NCBI GenBank assembly: GCA_001263235.1
Contig: LGRD01000040.1
Location: 62,001 to 126,000 of the forward strand
Length of the DNA: 64,000 nucleotides
DNA from: Methylibium sp. NZG
GTDB lineage: Bacteria > Pseudomonadota > Gammaproteobacteria > Burkholderiales > Burkholderiaceae_C
Direction of reading: 5' to 3'
A program made the translations under genes and the position numbers. Below, in pieces: positions 51,035 to 59,846 of the stretch (positions are counted from its first letter, which is position 1; the number at the start of each line of letters is the position of its first letter). Below the pieces are notes generated by a model. The model ran no database searches and was not told the origin of the DNA. It was given only the letters and a program-made list of their open reading frames with translations.

Positions 51035-51505
51035 ATGAACCCCTTGCCCGCACCGCCCGCCCTCATCCCAATGGCCCAGGTTCTTTGCGACGTGCGTGCA
51101 TTGGTGTCGCTCGGGCCGGGCAAGTACGGCGAGCGGCGTTACGTGCCGCTCGGCGGCGGCACCGTGCACGGGCCCGAGTTGAACGGCACGCTGGTCGAAG
51201 GCGGCGTGGACTGGCAGGTGAACCGCAGCGACGGCGTGCTCGACATCGCGGCGCACTACGTGATCCGCACCACCGACGGCGCGCTGATCGAGGTGCAGAG
51301 CGACGGCATGCGCCACGGCCCGGCCGAGGTGATGGCGCGGCTGGCGCGCGGCGAGGTCGTCGGCCGCGACGAATACTTCTTCCGCACCGTGATGCGCTTT
51401 CAGACCGGTGCGCCGCAGTGGGCGCACCTCAACAAGGTGCTGGCGCTGGCGTGTGGGCAGCGGGAGGCGAGGCGGGTGGTGCTGGACGTGTATCGCATCA
51501 CGTGA
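51035..51505 (+). CDS. DUF3237 domain protein, second copy
   Basis: This 156-aa protein has the DUF3237 pattern GGGTVHGPELNGTLVEGGVDW, then AHYVIRTTDGALIEVQSDG and a C-terminal VLDVYRIT. It is divergent from iorA and lies far from the first copy at 4953-5399, which is clearly related but not close. An ATG at 51071 is an alternative start. No enzymatic role is known to me. Confidence 0.85.
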   Translation: MNPLPAPPALIPMAQVLCDVRALVSLGPGKYGERRYVPLGGGTVHGPELNGTLVEGGVDWQVNRSDGVLDIAAHYVIRTTDGALIEVQSDGMRHGPAEVMARLARGEVVGRDEYFFRTVMRFQTGAPQWAHLNKVLALACGQREARRVVLDVYRIT

Positions 51506-51644
51506 GCCGATCGGTTCGGCGCCGCGCCGTTTGCCGGCGGTCGTCGCTACCGGCCTCGCCGCCGTGCCTCGTGCGGACCCAGGCCGGCGCTGTGGCGCGC
51601 TCGACGCAGGTGAGGGCTCGTGGCCTGCGGTTCCGCCAGCGCCG

Positions 51645-52604
51645 CTACGGCCGGCCCTGGTTCGCCAGCGCCATCGCAGCCAGCACGTCCGCAGCGCGGG
51701 GGATCGGCTCGACGGCGCCGTAGCCCTGCGTGGACAACGCGGCCGCGGCCGCGGCATAGCGCCCGGCGTCGAGCAGCGAATCGCCAGCCACGCGGCGCGC
51801 GACGAACGCGCCGCCGAACGTGTCGCCCGCGCCGGTGGCGTCCACCGGCGTGCATCGGAACGGTTCGATGCGGTGCCGTTGGTGGCCGTCGGCCACGATC
51901 GCACCGCGCTCGCCGAGCTTGAGGGCGACTGTCTTCGCGCCGAGTTGGAGGCAGTGGTCGACCAGCGCGTCGGGGTCGCTGATGCCGAAGATGGCGACCA
52001 TGTCGTCGTGGCTGGGCAGGCAGATGTCGGCCAGGCGGATCACGTCGCTCATCACCGCCCGCGCGCGGTCGATCGACCACAGCTTCAGGCGCAGGTTGGT
52101 GTCGAACGAGACCTGCACGCCTGCGTCGCGCGCCGCGTGGATCGCGGCGTAGCCGGTGTCGCATGCCTCCGGCGAGATGGCCAGCGAGATGCCCGACAAG
52201 TGCAGCACCTTGGCTGTAGCGATGCGGCTGCGGGGCACGTCGCTGGGCAGCAGCCGGCTGGCGGCCGAGCCACTGCGGTAGAAGTGGAACTCGTGCCCGG
52301 CCGGGCCGTGCGTGACGAAGTAGATCGCTGTGTAGCCGGTCGCGTCGGTGCCGACGCTGGCGTGGTCCACGGCTTCGGCGGCCCACAGCGCACGCAGCAT
52401 GCGGCCGTTGGCATCGTCGCCCACGGCGCTGAAGTAGCCCACTCGCGCGCCCTGGCGAGCGGCGGCGATCGCGAAGTTGGAACTGTCCCCGCCAAAGCCC
52501 TGCAGGTAGTGGCGGCCGTCACCCTCGCCGGTCTGGTTGAACTCGACCATCGGCTCGCCGAACGCGAGGATGTCGACGACCGGCACGTTGGCAGCTGGAC
52601 TCAC
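51645..52604 (-). CDS. PfkB-family sugar kinase (2-keto-3-deoxygluconate kinase-like)
   Basis: This 319-aa kinase has the PfkB opening ILAFGEPMVEFNQTG, GGDSSNFAIAAARQG, and the catalytic/anion-hole motif VDATGAGDTFGGAF. The sequence resembles KdgK-type kinases that phosphorylate 2-keto-3-deoxygluconate. The GTG at 52604 overlaps the stop of the thioredoxin-like gene (GTGA) and gives a normal N terminus; an ATG at 52628 would add eight residues. Confidence 0.9.
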   Translation of the reverse strand: MSPAANVPVVDILAFGEPMVEFNQTGEGDGRHYLQGFGGDSSNFAIAAARQGARVGYFSAVGDDANGRMLRALWAAEAVDHASVGTDATGYTAIYFVTHGPAGHEFHFYRSGSAASRLLPSDVPRSRIATAKVLHLSGISLAISPEACDTGYAAIHAARDAGVQVSFDTNLRLKLWSIDRARAVMSDVIRLADICLPSHDDMVAIFGISDPDALVDHCLQLGAKTVALKLGERGAIVADGHQRHRIEPFRCTPVDATGAGDTFGGAFVARRVAGDSLLDAGRYAAAAAALSTQGYGAVEPIPRAADVLAAMALANQGRP

Positions 52605-53227
52605 CCCGCCGCGTACTTCACGCTGCACCCATACGGCGCGGCCGTCGGCGTGGTGACCGCCTTGCCGGCCATCGACTCGGTCAGCGCGGCGCGCACGAAG
52701 TTCTTGGCGGTCTTCACGTCGTCGGGGTTGGACGAACGTTTGTCGTCGATGCCGCCGGCATAAATCAGCTTGCCGGCCGGGTCGATCACGTACATGTGCG
52801 GCGTCGTGCGGGCCGAGTAGGCGCGGCCGACGGTGCCGTCGTCGTCCATCAGCATCGCGCTGTGGGCGCTGCCCCAGGCTTTGTACTTTGCTGTGAGCGC
52901 TGCCGGTGCGAGGTAATCAGAGTGACCCGGCGCGGTGGAGCTGACGCCGAGCCACACCACGTTCTTCGCGGTGAACTCCTTCTGCAGCCCCTGCATGTTC
53001 TGCGAGCCGTAATGCTTGACGACGAACGGGCAGCCGGGGTTGGTCCACTCCAGCACGACGTGCTTGCCTTTGAAGTCGGCGAGCTTGACGGTCTTGCCGG
53101 TCGCGTCTTTCAACTGAAAGTCGGGCGCAGGGGCGCCCACGGTGGCGGCACCGGCGGCGCCGGCCAGGCCACTGAGCCCGACGACGATGGAAGACGCGAT
53201 CACGAGGGACAGGGTTCGACGTTGCAT
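52601..53227 (-). CDS. Exported thioredoxin-fold (AhpC/TlpA-like) protein
   Basis: This 208-aa protein has a signal peptide (VIASSIVVGLSGLAGAAGAA) and a redoxin domain with the active-site-like WTNPGCPFVVKHYGS, a single cysteine rather than CxxC. Such proteins act as periplasmic peroxiredoxin-like or ResA-like redox proteins. It starts 4 bp after the DsbD-like gene, so the reductase may keep its cysteine reduced. AAGGAG lies just upstream. Confidence 0.88.
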   Translation of the reverse strand: MQRRTLSLVIASSIVVGLSGLAGAAGAATVGAPAPDFQLKDATGKTVKLADFKGKHVVLEWTNPGCPFVVKHYGSQNMQGLQKEFTAKNVVWLGVSSTAPGHSDYLAPAALTAKYKAWGSAHSAMLMDDDGTVGRAYSARTTPHMYVIDPAGKLIYAGGIDDKRSSNPDDVKTAKNFVRAALTESMAGKAVTTPTAAPYGCSVKYAAG

Positions 53228-53231
53228 GCTC

Positions 53232-55586
53232 TCAGCTCCTTGGGGGTGGCAGGTTGGCGAGCGCGTCGCGGACGATGCGCTCGGTGAGGATTTCGGGCAA
53301 CAGCACCGGCGCGCGGCCGGGGGCGATCAGCGCGTACACCGGCACGCCGTTGCGGCCCAGGCGCGCCAGCGCCTGCGTGATGGTGGCGTCGCGGCGCGTC
53401 CAGTCGGCACGCATCAGCGCGACGTTGGCTTGTTCGAAGGCGCGCAGCGTCGAATCGGTGTTCAGCACCAGGCGCTTGTTGACCTGGCAGCTCACGCACC
53501 ATGCGGCGGTGAAGTCGACGAACACCGGTTGGCCCTGAGCCAGGCGTTGGGCGAGTGCCACTTCGTCGTAGGGAAGCCATGCTGCGGCTTGGCCGGTCGC
53601 GCCACCCGCGACGCTGAGGCCGCTGGGTGCGGCGAGCGTGGCAGGCGTGGACGATGCCGATGCCTGCGCGCTGGCGTCGTCCGGCGCCGCCGTGGGCCAG
53701 CTCCAGGCCAGCACGCCGGCCAGCGCGAGCACACCGAACGCCCGCCCCAACACACGGCGGGCGGTGCCCGAGCCGGTTGCGCCCGATCCGCCGCCCCGCG
53801 CGGGCAGCGCCATCCACCACACCACCATGCCGAAGCCCACCAGCGCCAGCAACAGCTTGGCGGCGCCGTCGATGCCGGCCTGCTGGCCCAGAACCCACAC
53901 CAGCCAGACGACGGTCGCGAACATCGGGAAGGCCAGGCCCTGCTTCAGATGCAGCATCCACGGCCCGGGCCGCGGCAAGCGCGCGCGCCAACCGGGCAGC
54001 AGCACCAGCAGCACGTAGGGCAGGGCCATGCCCAGGCCGAGCACGGCGAACACCGCGAGGGCGACCCCCGGCGATTGGCTGATCGCAAAGCCCAGCGCCG
54101 CGCCCATGAACGGCGCGGTGCACGGGCTCGCGGCCACCACCGCCAGCACGCCCGACGCAAACGCATCGACCGAAGGCCGCTGCGAGCGCCACGCCGCCAG
54201 GCGTTGCGGCATGACGTTGCCCAACTCGAAAGCGCCCATCAGGTTCAACCCGAGCGCAAAGAACAGCAGCGCGAGCACGAACACCACGCCGGGCTCTTGC
54301 AGCTGAAAGCCCCAGCCCACCGCGCTGCCGGCCGCACGCAGCGCCAGCAGTGCTGCCGCGAGCGCCACGAAGCTGAGCACCACGCCGGCCGCGTAGCCGC
54401 CCGCGTGGGCCCGCAGCCCGGCCTTCAGGCCTGCCGCCGATGTGTGTTGCTGAGCTCCTTGCTGCGCCAGGCTCAGCAGCTTGATCGACAGCACCGGGAA
54501 GACGCACGGCATCAGGTTCAGCAACATGCCGCCGACGAAGGCGAGTGCCAACGCCGCGAGCACACCGACGCTGACCATGCCGGCCTGGGCCGGTGCGCCA
54601 GCACCGCTGCCGGTTGCATGCGCTGTATCGGGCGGGAGCAACTTCGCGCCCGTCGGCAACTGCAGCGCGGCCACGGTTCGCACCGGCGCGCTGAACTCGA
54701 TGGCTCGCTTCGTGCCGCCCCACACCGCAGCGTTGCTGGCTGCCGTTTCTGCCGCGGGCCCGGCTGTGGCCGCCGGCGCCGCCGCCGCAAGACCACTGGC
54801 CGCGTCCGCTGGCGCCACCGCGATGCCCGCCAACGTGGCCGGCAAGGTTGCGCCATCCACCAGCGCCAGCTTCACCGCATAGCCGTTCGGCGTCTGGTAG
54901 ACCTCGTGGCGCGCCGGCACGAGCAGTTGTTCGGTGTACGGAAACACCTGCACCGCCGGTGCGGTGGCCGACGGCGACGGCGCGCCGGCCCACTCCAGCG
55001 TCAGCAGCAACTCCTGGCCCGCTTGCTGCAGACTCGCCGTTCCGCCGGCCCACGGCCCGGGCTGCTGCGCCGCGGTGCGCACGAACAAGGGCTGGTGCGC
55101 GCTGGTGCCGGGGGCGGTCTGCGCGTCGACCACCGGCAGCGCCAGTTCGAGCTGTGCGGTTTCGGGGATGCACACGTCGTTGCACACCAGCCAGTCGGCC
55201 TTGGCGCTGAGCTTGAGCGTGCTGCCGGCCTTCGCATCGGCCGGCGCGGTGAAGGTCAGCGGCAGCAGCAGCTCATCTTCATAGCCGAAGTTCACCAGCG
55301 GGCCGATCGGCAACCGCTTGGGCGCCGGCCACGCGATCTCGCCGACGCTGCTGCCGGGCGGCACGGTCCAGGCCAGCGTGGTCGGCAGGCCCGAGTCGCC
55401 CGGGTTGCGCCAGTAGGTGTGCCAGTGCGGGATGTGCTGCAGCCGCAGGCCGATTTGCAACGTCTGGCCGGGTTGCACCGCGCTGCGCTGGGCCACCAGT
55501 TCGGCGGTGACGTGCGGCGTCTTGACGGGTGCGGCGTGCGCCGCGGTGATCGATGCGGCGCACGCGACGGCCAAGCTTGGCCACAT
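53232..55586 (-). CDS. DsbD-like protein-disulfide reductase (ScsB type)
   Basis: This 784-aa inner-membrane protein has a signal peptide and an N-terminal beta domain with a Cys pair in WLVCNDVCIPET. A transmembrane DsbD core follows with redox cysteines in GMLLNLMPCVFPVLS and VVAASPCTAPFMG, then a C-terminal thioredoxin domain with DFTAAWCVSCQVNK. It moves electrons from cytoplasmic thioredoxin to the periplasm. The ATG at 55586 starts the signal peptide; a longer frame from 55733 would have to translate two REP palindromes. Confidence 0.9.
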   Translation of the reverse strand: MWPSLAVACAASITAAHAAPVKTPHVTAELVAQRSAVQPGQTLQIGLRLQHIPHWHTYWRNPGDSGLPTTLAWTVPPGSSVGEIAWPAPKRLPIGPLVNFGYEDELLLPLTFTAPADAKAGSTLKLSAKADWLVCNDVCIPETAQLELALPVVDAQTAPGTSAHQPLFVRTAAQQPGPWAGGTASLQQAGQELLLTLEWAGAPSPSATAPAVQVFPYTEQLLVPARHEVYQTPNGYAVKLALVDGATLPATLAGIAVAPADAASGLAAAAPAATAGPAAETAASNAAVWGGTKRAIEFSAPVRTVAALQLPTGAKLLPPDTAHATGSGAGAPAQAGMVSVGVLAALALAFVGGMLLNLMPCVFPVLSIKLLSLAQQGAQQHTSAAGLKAGLRAHAGGYAAGVVLSFVALAAALLALRAAGSAVGWGFQLQEPGVVFVLALLFFALGLNLMGAFELGNVMPQRLAAWRSQRPSVDAFASGVLAVVAASPCTAPFMGAALGFAISQSPGVALAVFAVLGLGMALPYVLLVLLPGWRARLPRPGPWMLHLKQGLAFPMFATVVWLVWVLGQQAGIDGAAKLLLALVGFGMVVWWMALPARGGGSGATGSGTARRVLGRAFGVLALAGVLAWSWPTAAPDDASAQASASSTPATLAAPSGLSVAGGATGQAAAWLPYDEVALAQRLAQGQPVFVDFTAAWCVSCQVNKRLVLNTDSTLRAFEQANVALMRADWTRRDATITQALARLGRNGVPVYALIAPGRAPVLLPEILTERIVRDALANLPPPRS

Positions 55587-55602
55587 GCGCGCCGAGCCTC
55601 GA

Positions 55603-55707
55603 CTCCCTCGCCCCTTTGGGGAGAGGGCGGGGGTGAGGGGCGCGCGGTGCGCATCGGTTTGCGCGCCGCACGCCCCCACCCCAACCCTCCCCCAGCGGGG
55701 GAGGGAG
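55603..55707. repeat. Pair of inverted REP-type palindromes
   Basis: A REP copy at 55603-55642 (rightward) and one at 55671-55707 (leftward) face each other across a GC-rich spacer, as in bacterial interspersed mosaic elements. They fill the gap between the DsbD-like start and the end of the dioxygenase gene. Confidence 0.7.
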
Positions 55708-55729
55708 AACAACCAGCGACCAAGCCTCG

Positions 55730-56362
55730 TCATGCCGCCACGACGATCGGAAACCGCGCGCGCAGCCCGTCGGCGTCGGGCGCAAACGCGACGGTGATCG
55801 CGTCGCGGTCGGCCGCGTTCATGCGGCGCCACAGGAAGTCGCGCTCATTGTTCGGGTCGCCGGCCACGTACATCTGCGTCGTCAGCAACTCGCGCTGGCC
55901 GAGCTTGACCTTGACGTGGATGTGCGGCGTGCGACCCGAATACACGGCCGGGCGGATCGTGCGGAAGCGGTACTCGCCCGCGCTGCCCACGCTCGCGCGG
56001 CCGAAGCCCTGGAAGGCCGGGTCGGCGCCGCGGTCGCCGGGGTGGTGGTAGTGGCCCTGCTGGTCGCACTGCCAGATCTCGACCAGCGCGCCTTGCACCG
56101 GGCGGCCGGCGCGGTCGGTCACCGTGCCTTCGAGCCAGCTGCCTTGGCCTTTCGTGTAGCGCGTGCTGCCCTGTGTCAGCAGGTCGAAGTCGCTGTCGGC
56201 GGGCAGTTGCACCGGGTAGAACGGCCCTTCAGTCTGCGACGGCGTGAGGCGGCGCGACTCTTGCGCCAGCGCATTGCGAATGAACAGCGGTGAGGCGATC
56301 AGCGCGGCGGCGCCGGTCAGCAGGCGCCTGCGATGGGGTGCGATGGGTGGGGTCAAGGTCAT
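55730..56362 (-). CDS. Intradiol dioxygenase-like protein, Tat-exported
   Basis: This 210-aa protein opens with a twin-arginine signal (HRRRLLTGAAALIASPLF). It then carries the intradiol-dioxygenase beta fold: VEIWQCDQQGHYHHPGD, FRTIRPAVYSGRTPHIHVKV with the usual Tyr and His ferric-iron ligands, and RRMNAADR. Such exported relatives of protocatechuate 3,4-dioxygenase beta cleave catechol-type rings or act on unknown substrates. Confidence 0.88.
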   Translation of the reverse strand: MTLTPPIAPHRRRLLTGAAALIASPLFIRNALAQESRRLTPSQTEGPFYPVQLPADSDFDLLTQGSTRYTKGQGSWLEGTVTDRAGRPVQGALVEIWQCDQQGHYHHPGDRGADPAFQGFGRASVGSAGEYRFRTIRPAVYSGRTPHIHVKVKLGQRELLTTQMYVAGDPNNERDFLWRRMNAADRDAITVAFAPDADGLRARFPIVVAA

Positions 56363-56486
56363 GCTGCGGAGTGGGCCACGAGTGATCTATGCTGTCCAGC
56401 AAAGTTCCCGACTGAACTGAATCGAAGCCGCGCGAAACCTCGGCGAAACGAAGCGACACCGCCGCGACATGGAAGCGACACGCAAT

Positions 56487-57500
56487 ATGCACTACAGAAA
56501 CCTCGGCAACAGCAACCTCAAGGTCTCGACCCTGTGCCTGGGCACGATGATGTTCGGCGACCAGACCGACGCCGCCGAGGCCGCACGCATCGTCGCCGAT
56601 GCGCACGACCATGGCGTGAACTTCATCGACACCGCCGACGTGTACACCACCGGCGCGTCGGAGCGGATCGTCGGCGAGCTCATCAAGCCGCACCGCCACG
56701 ACTGGGTGCTGGCCACCAAGCTCGGCAACAAGATGTCCGAGCGCGTCAACGAGGCGCACTTCTCGCGCGCGTGGGTGGTGCGTGCGCTCGAGCAGAGCCT
56801 GCGCCGGCTGCAGACCGAACACATCGACATTTACTACCTGCACCGCGACTTTGCCGGGATGAACCTGGAAGAGTCGCTGCGCGCGCTCGACGACCTGCTG
56901 CGCGCCGGCAAGATCCGCTACTGGGGCGTGTCCAACTTTCGGGGCTGGCGCATTGCGGAGGTGGTGGCCACCGCGCGGCAGCTCAACATGCCGGGCCCGG
57001 TGGTGTGCCAGCCGTACTACAACCTGCTCAACCGCATGCCCGAGGTCGAGATATTGCCGGCCTGCGAGCATTTCGGCATCGGCGTGGCGCCGTACAGCCC
57101 GATCGCGCGCGGCGTGTTGACCGGCAAGTACCAGCCCGGCGCGACGCCCGATGCGACCACCCGCGCCGGCCGCGGCGACCCTCGAATGATGCAGACCGAG
57201 TTCCGCGAAGAGTCGCTCGCCATCGCGCAGCGGTTGCAGGCCCATGCACAGGACCGCGGCGTGACGCTCGCGCAGTTCGCCACCGCCTGGGTGCTGGCCA
57301 ACCGCATGATTAGCAGCGTGATCGCCGGCCCGCGCACGCTGGCGCAGTGGCAGGACTACGCACCCGCGATCGAGTTCAAGGTCACCCGCGAGGACGAAGC
57401 GCTGATCGACTCGCTCGTGCGGCCGGGCCATCCGTCCACGCCGGGCTTCACCGACCCGGCCTACCCACTGGTCGGCCGCATGCCGCAGGCGACGTCATGA
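56487..57500 (+). CDS. Aldo/keto reductase
   Basis: This 337-aa TIM-barrel NADPH oxidoreductase has the catalytic Asp and Tyr in IDTADVYTTGASE, Lys in LATKLGNK and His in YYLHRDF. SVIAGPRTLAQ near the end binds the cofactor. The ATG at 56487 is close to the RNLGNS start of the fold; one at 56469 adds six residues. It starts an apparent pair with the FAH-family gene 58 bp downstream. Confidence 0.9.
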   Translation: MHYRNLGNSNLKVSTLCLGTMMFGDQTDAAEAARIVADAHDHGVNFIDTADVYTTGASERIVGELIKPHRHDWVLATKLGNKMSERVNEAHFSRAWVVRALEQSLRRLQTEHIDIYYLHRDFAGMNLEESLRALDDLLRAGKIRYWGVSNFRGWRIAEVVATARQLNMPGPVVCQPYYNLLNRMPEVEILPACEHFGIGVAPYSPIARGVLTGKYQPGATPDATTRAGRGDPRMMQTEFREESLAIAQRLQAHAQDRGVTLAQFATAWVLANRMISSVIAGPRTLAQWQDYAPAIEFKVTREDEALIDSLVRPGHPSTPGFTDPAYPLVGRMPQATS

Positions 57501-57558
57501 GCCCCGCCCGGCCGCCCGAAGGGGCTCGCACCGCAGTGCGCAGCACGAAGGTTTTCCA

Positions 57559-58371
57559 GTGAGCGCGAGCGAAGGCATGACCGCGGGCACCGGCGCGAAG
57601 CCCGCGAGCCAGCGCTGGGTCCGCTTCCGCCACGACGGCGCGGTCGGCTTCGGCACGCTCGTCGGCGACACTGTGCAGGTCTTCGAAGGCGACCTCTTCA
57701 ACCAACCACGCGCCACCGGCGCCACGCTGCGTCTGGCCGACGTGAAGCTGCTGCGGCCCGTCGAGCCGAGCAAGGTGATCGCGCTGTACAACAACTTCCG
57801 CCCCTGGCTGGCCAAGCTCAAGGTCGAGCGGCCCGCCGAACCGCTGTACTTCTTGAAAGCGCCCAACGCCTGGCTCGACCCGGGCGAGACCATCCCGCGG
57901 CCGACCTGCGACACGCGCGTGTGCTTCGAGGGCGAACTCGGCCTCGTGATTGGCCGCAGGGCAAAGAACGTGAGCCAGGCGCAGGCGCTGGCGCATGTGT
58001 TCGGCGTGACCTGCGCCAACGACGTGACCGCGGTGGACGTGCTGCCGCGCGACCCGTCGTTCGCGCAGTGGGTGCGCGCCAAGGGCCTCGACGGCTTCTG
58101 CCCGTTCGGCCCTGCCATCGCCACCGGACTCGATGTGAATTCGCTCGTGCTGCGCACCACGCTCGACGGGACTCTGCGTCAGAACTTCCCGATGACCGAC
58201 ATGCTGTTCGGCCCTGCCGAACTCGTCTCGCGCCTGTCGCACGACATGACGCTGAACCCCGGCGACATCATCCTGTGCGGCACCTCGGTGGGCGTGGGCG
58301 TGATGAAGCCGGGCAGCACCGTCGAGATCGAAGTGGAGGGTGTGGGCAAGCTGGTGAACCGGCTCGGGTGA
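57559..58371 (+). CDS. Fumarylacetoacetate hydrolase family protein
   Basis: This 270-aa enzyme has the FAH-family metal ligands in CFEGELGLVIG and the TCANDVTAVD segment, with GDIILCGTSVGVGVMKPG near the end. Family members hydrolyse or decarboxylate aromatic-degradation products such as oxopent-3-ene-tricarboxylate. GTG at 57559 has GAAGG seven bases upstream and is preferred to the ATG at 57577. Together with the neighbouring dioxygenase it hints at aromatic catabolism. Confidence 0.9.
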   Translation: MSASEGMTAGTGAKPASQRWVRFRHDGAVGFGTLVGDTVQVFEGDLFNQPRATGATLRLADVKLLRPVEPSKVIALYNNFRPWLAKLKVERPAEPLYFLKAPNAWLDPGETIPRPTCDTRVCFEGELGLVIGRRAKNVSQAQALAHVFGVTCANDVTAVDVLPRDPSFAQWVRAKGLDGFCPFGPAIATGLDVNSLVLRTTLDGTLRQNFPMTDMLFGPAELVSRLSHDMTLNPGDIILCGTSVGVGVMKPGSTVEIEVEGVGKLVNRLG

Positions 58372-58429
58372 CGCCGCCCTCAGGCAAGACCGACGCGCGA
58401 GCGCCCATCCCGAGCGCCAGGCACAAGGC

Positions 58430-58864
58430 TCAAACCAGCGTCAGCGCCACATCCACATTGCCGCGCGTCGCGTTCGAGTACGGGCAGACCTCGTGCGCGT
58501 CGTTCACCAGTTTCTGTGCGGCGGCGCGGTCCATGCCCGGCACGCTGATGGCCATCGCCACGGCGATGCCGAACGCGCCCGGCTTGCCGGCGAGCGGGCC
58601 GATGCTCACGTCGGCCTTGATCGACACCTCGGAGGTCAGCGCGATCTTCTGCTTGGCGGCGACCGCCTTCATCGCGCCGATGAAGCACGCTGAGTAGCCC
58701 GCAGCGAACAACTGCTCGGGGTTGGTGCCGTTGCCGCCACCACCGCCGAGTTCCTTCGGCGTGGTGAGCGCGAGCTTGATCACGCCGTCGGACGATTCGG
58801 TGCTGCCGGTGCGGCCGCCAGTCGAGGTGGCGTGGGCGGTGTAGAGGGCTTTTTCAATGGCCAT
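58430..58864 (-). CDS. ohr: Organic hydroperoxide resistance protein
   Basis: This 144-aa thiol peroxidase has the two Ohr cysteines, one in FAAGYSACFIGAM and one in AHEVCPYSNATRGN, and the conserved NPEQLFAAGYSACF. It detoxifies fatty-acid and other organic hydroperoxides. AGGAG precedes the ATG. No ohrR regulator lies next to it. Confidence 0.94.
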   Translation of the reverse strand: MAIEKALYTAHATSTGGRTGSTESSDGVIKLALTTPKELGGGGGNGTNPEQLFAAGYSACFIGAMKAVAAKQKIALTSEVSIKADVSIGPLAGKPGAFGIAVAMAISVPGMDRAAAQKLVNDAHEVCPYSNATRGNVDVALTLV

Positions 58865-58978
58865 GGGAAGGCTCCTGTGAAGTTGAAAGGCAGCGGTTGC
58901 CGCCAGCGTGAACGGCCGCGGGCGTGCCGCAGCCGGTGGAGGAAGAGAGGGGCCAGCGGAAGACGGGGCGTGCCGCAG

Positions 58979-59767
58979 TCATGACGGCGCCTTGATGAGG
59001 GCCGGCACCACCTTCTCGACTTCGCGGCCGAGCAGTTGTTTGAGGTAGCTCACCTTGTCGGCGTCGGTCATCACGTCCCACGGCCCCAGGCCGTCCTTGC
59101 TGTCGGCGCCGGAGATGCCGCGGGTGGCGGTGACGAGTTGCTGGCCGAGCAGCGTGGAAGTGCCAAGGTCGATCAGCGCCATGCGGAAATACGCATACGG
59201 TGCGAGGTAGCCGATGCCCTGCGCGCCGGTGTCGGAGCGCAACGTCACGGTCTGCCTGTCGATGAAGTAGCCCAGCCCCTCGAGCGAGCCGACGCCCATC
59301 ATCTTGCCGACGAACTGGATCCTGACTTCGGCGCGGTGCTTGGTGACCAGCAGCAGGTGGGTTGCGCGGTCGGCCTTCAACGCAGCGTCGAGCCACGCGG
59401 GGGCGGTGAACTTTTGCTCGTTGATCCAGCGCTGTGACTCGGCATAGGCGGTGGGGCCGGAGGTCGACAGCAACGCCGGCGCACCGGCCGCAGGCGCAGC
59501 GCGCAGCAGCGCCTGCTCGGCAGCCAGCAGCACGGTGTCGTCGAACACCGGGTCGGACAGCGCCACCGTGTCGCGGATGTTCGGGTCCACGCGCGTGCCG
59601 ACCGAGGGGCGGTGCGTCACCAGCGTCAACGAGTCGCCGATCAGCGACAGCACGGCGTACTTGCGCGGCGCGTCGGCGGCGTGGGCGCTGAGTGCGCCGG
59701 CCACCAGCCACAGGGTGAGTGACAAGGCGAGCGACAGTGCCAGGCCCCGGCGGAAGGGGTGCTTCAT
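58979..59767 (-). CDS. Exported protein of unknown function
   Basis: This 262-aa protein has a signal peptide (LALSLALSLTLWLVAGALSAHA) and a soluble mature domain with ATHLLLVTKHRAEV and YLAPYAYFRMALIDL. I do not recognise a family; it does not look enzymatic. The ATG at 59767 begins the signal peptide; a longer frame to 59905 has no signal and is rejected. Confidence 0.7.
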   Translation of the reverse strand: MKHPFRRGLALSLALSLTLWLVAGALSAHAADAPRKYAVLSLIGDSLTLVTHRPSVGTRVDPNIRDTVALSDPVFDDTVLLAAEQALLRAAPAAGAPALLSTSGPTAYAESQRWINEQKFTAPAWLDAALKADRATHLLLVTKHRAEVRIQFVGKMMGVGSLEGLGYFIDRQTVTLRSDTGAQGIGYLAPYAYFRMALIDLGTSTLLGQQLVTATRGISGADSKDGLGPWDVMTDADKVSYLKQLLGREVEKVVPALIKAPS

Positions 59768-59846
59768 GGCGGCAGGGCGTTGGACAGACGCGGTGGTTGC
59801 GATGGACGAAAGGCGAAGGTCATGTCGGGGCGGTTTCGCGTGCGCC

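Noticed and set aside
55587-55733. Longer start of the DsbD-like gene at 55733
   Set aside because: It would translate the inverted REP pair before a perfectly good signal peptide starting at 55586.
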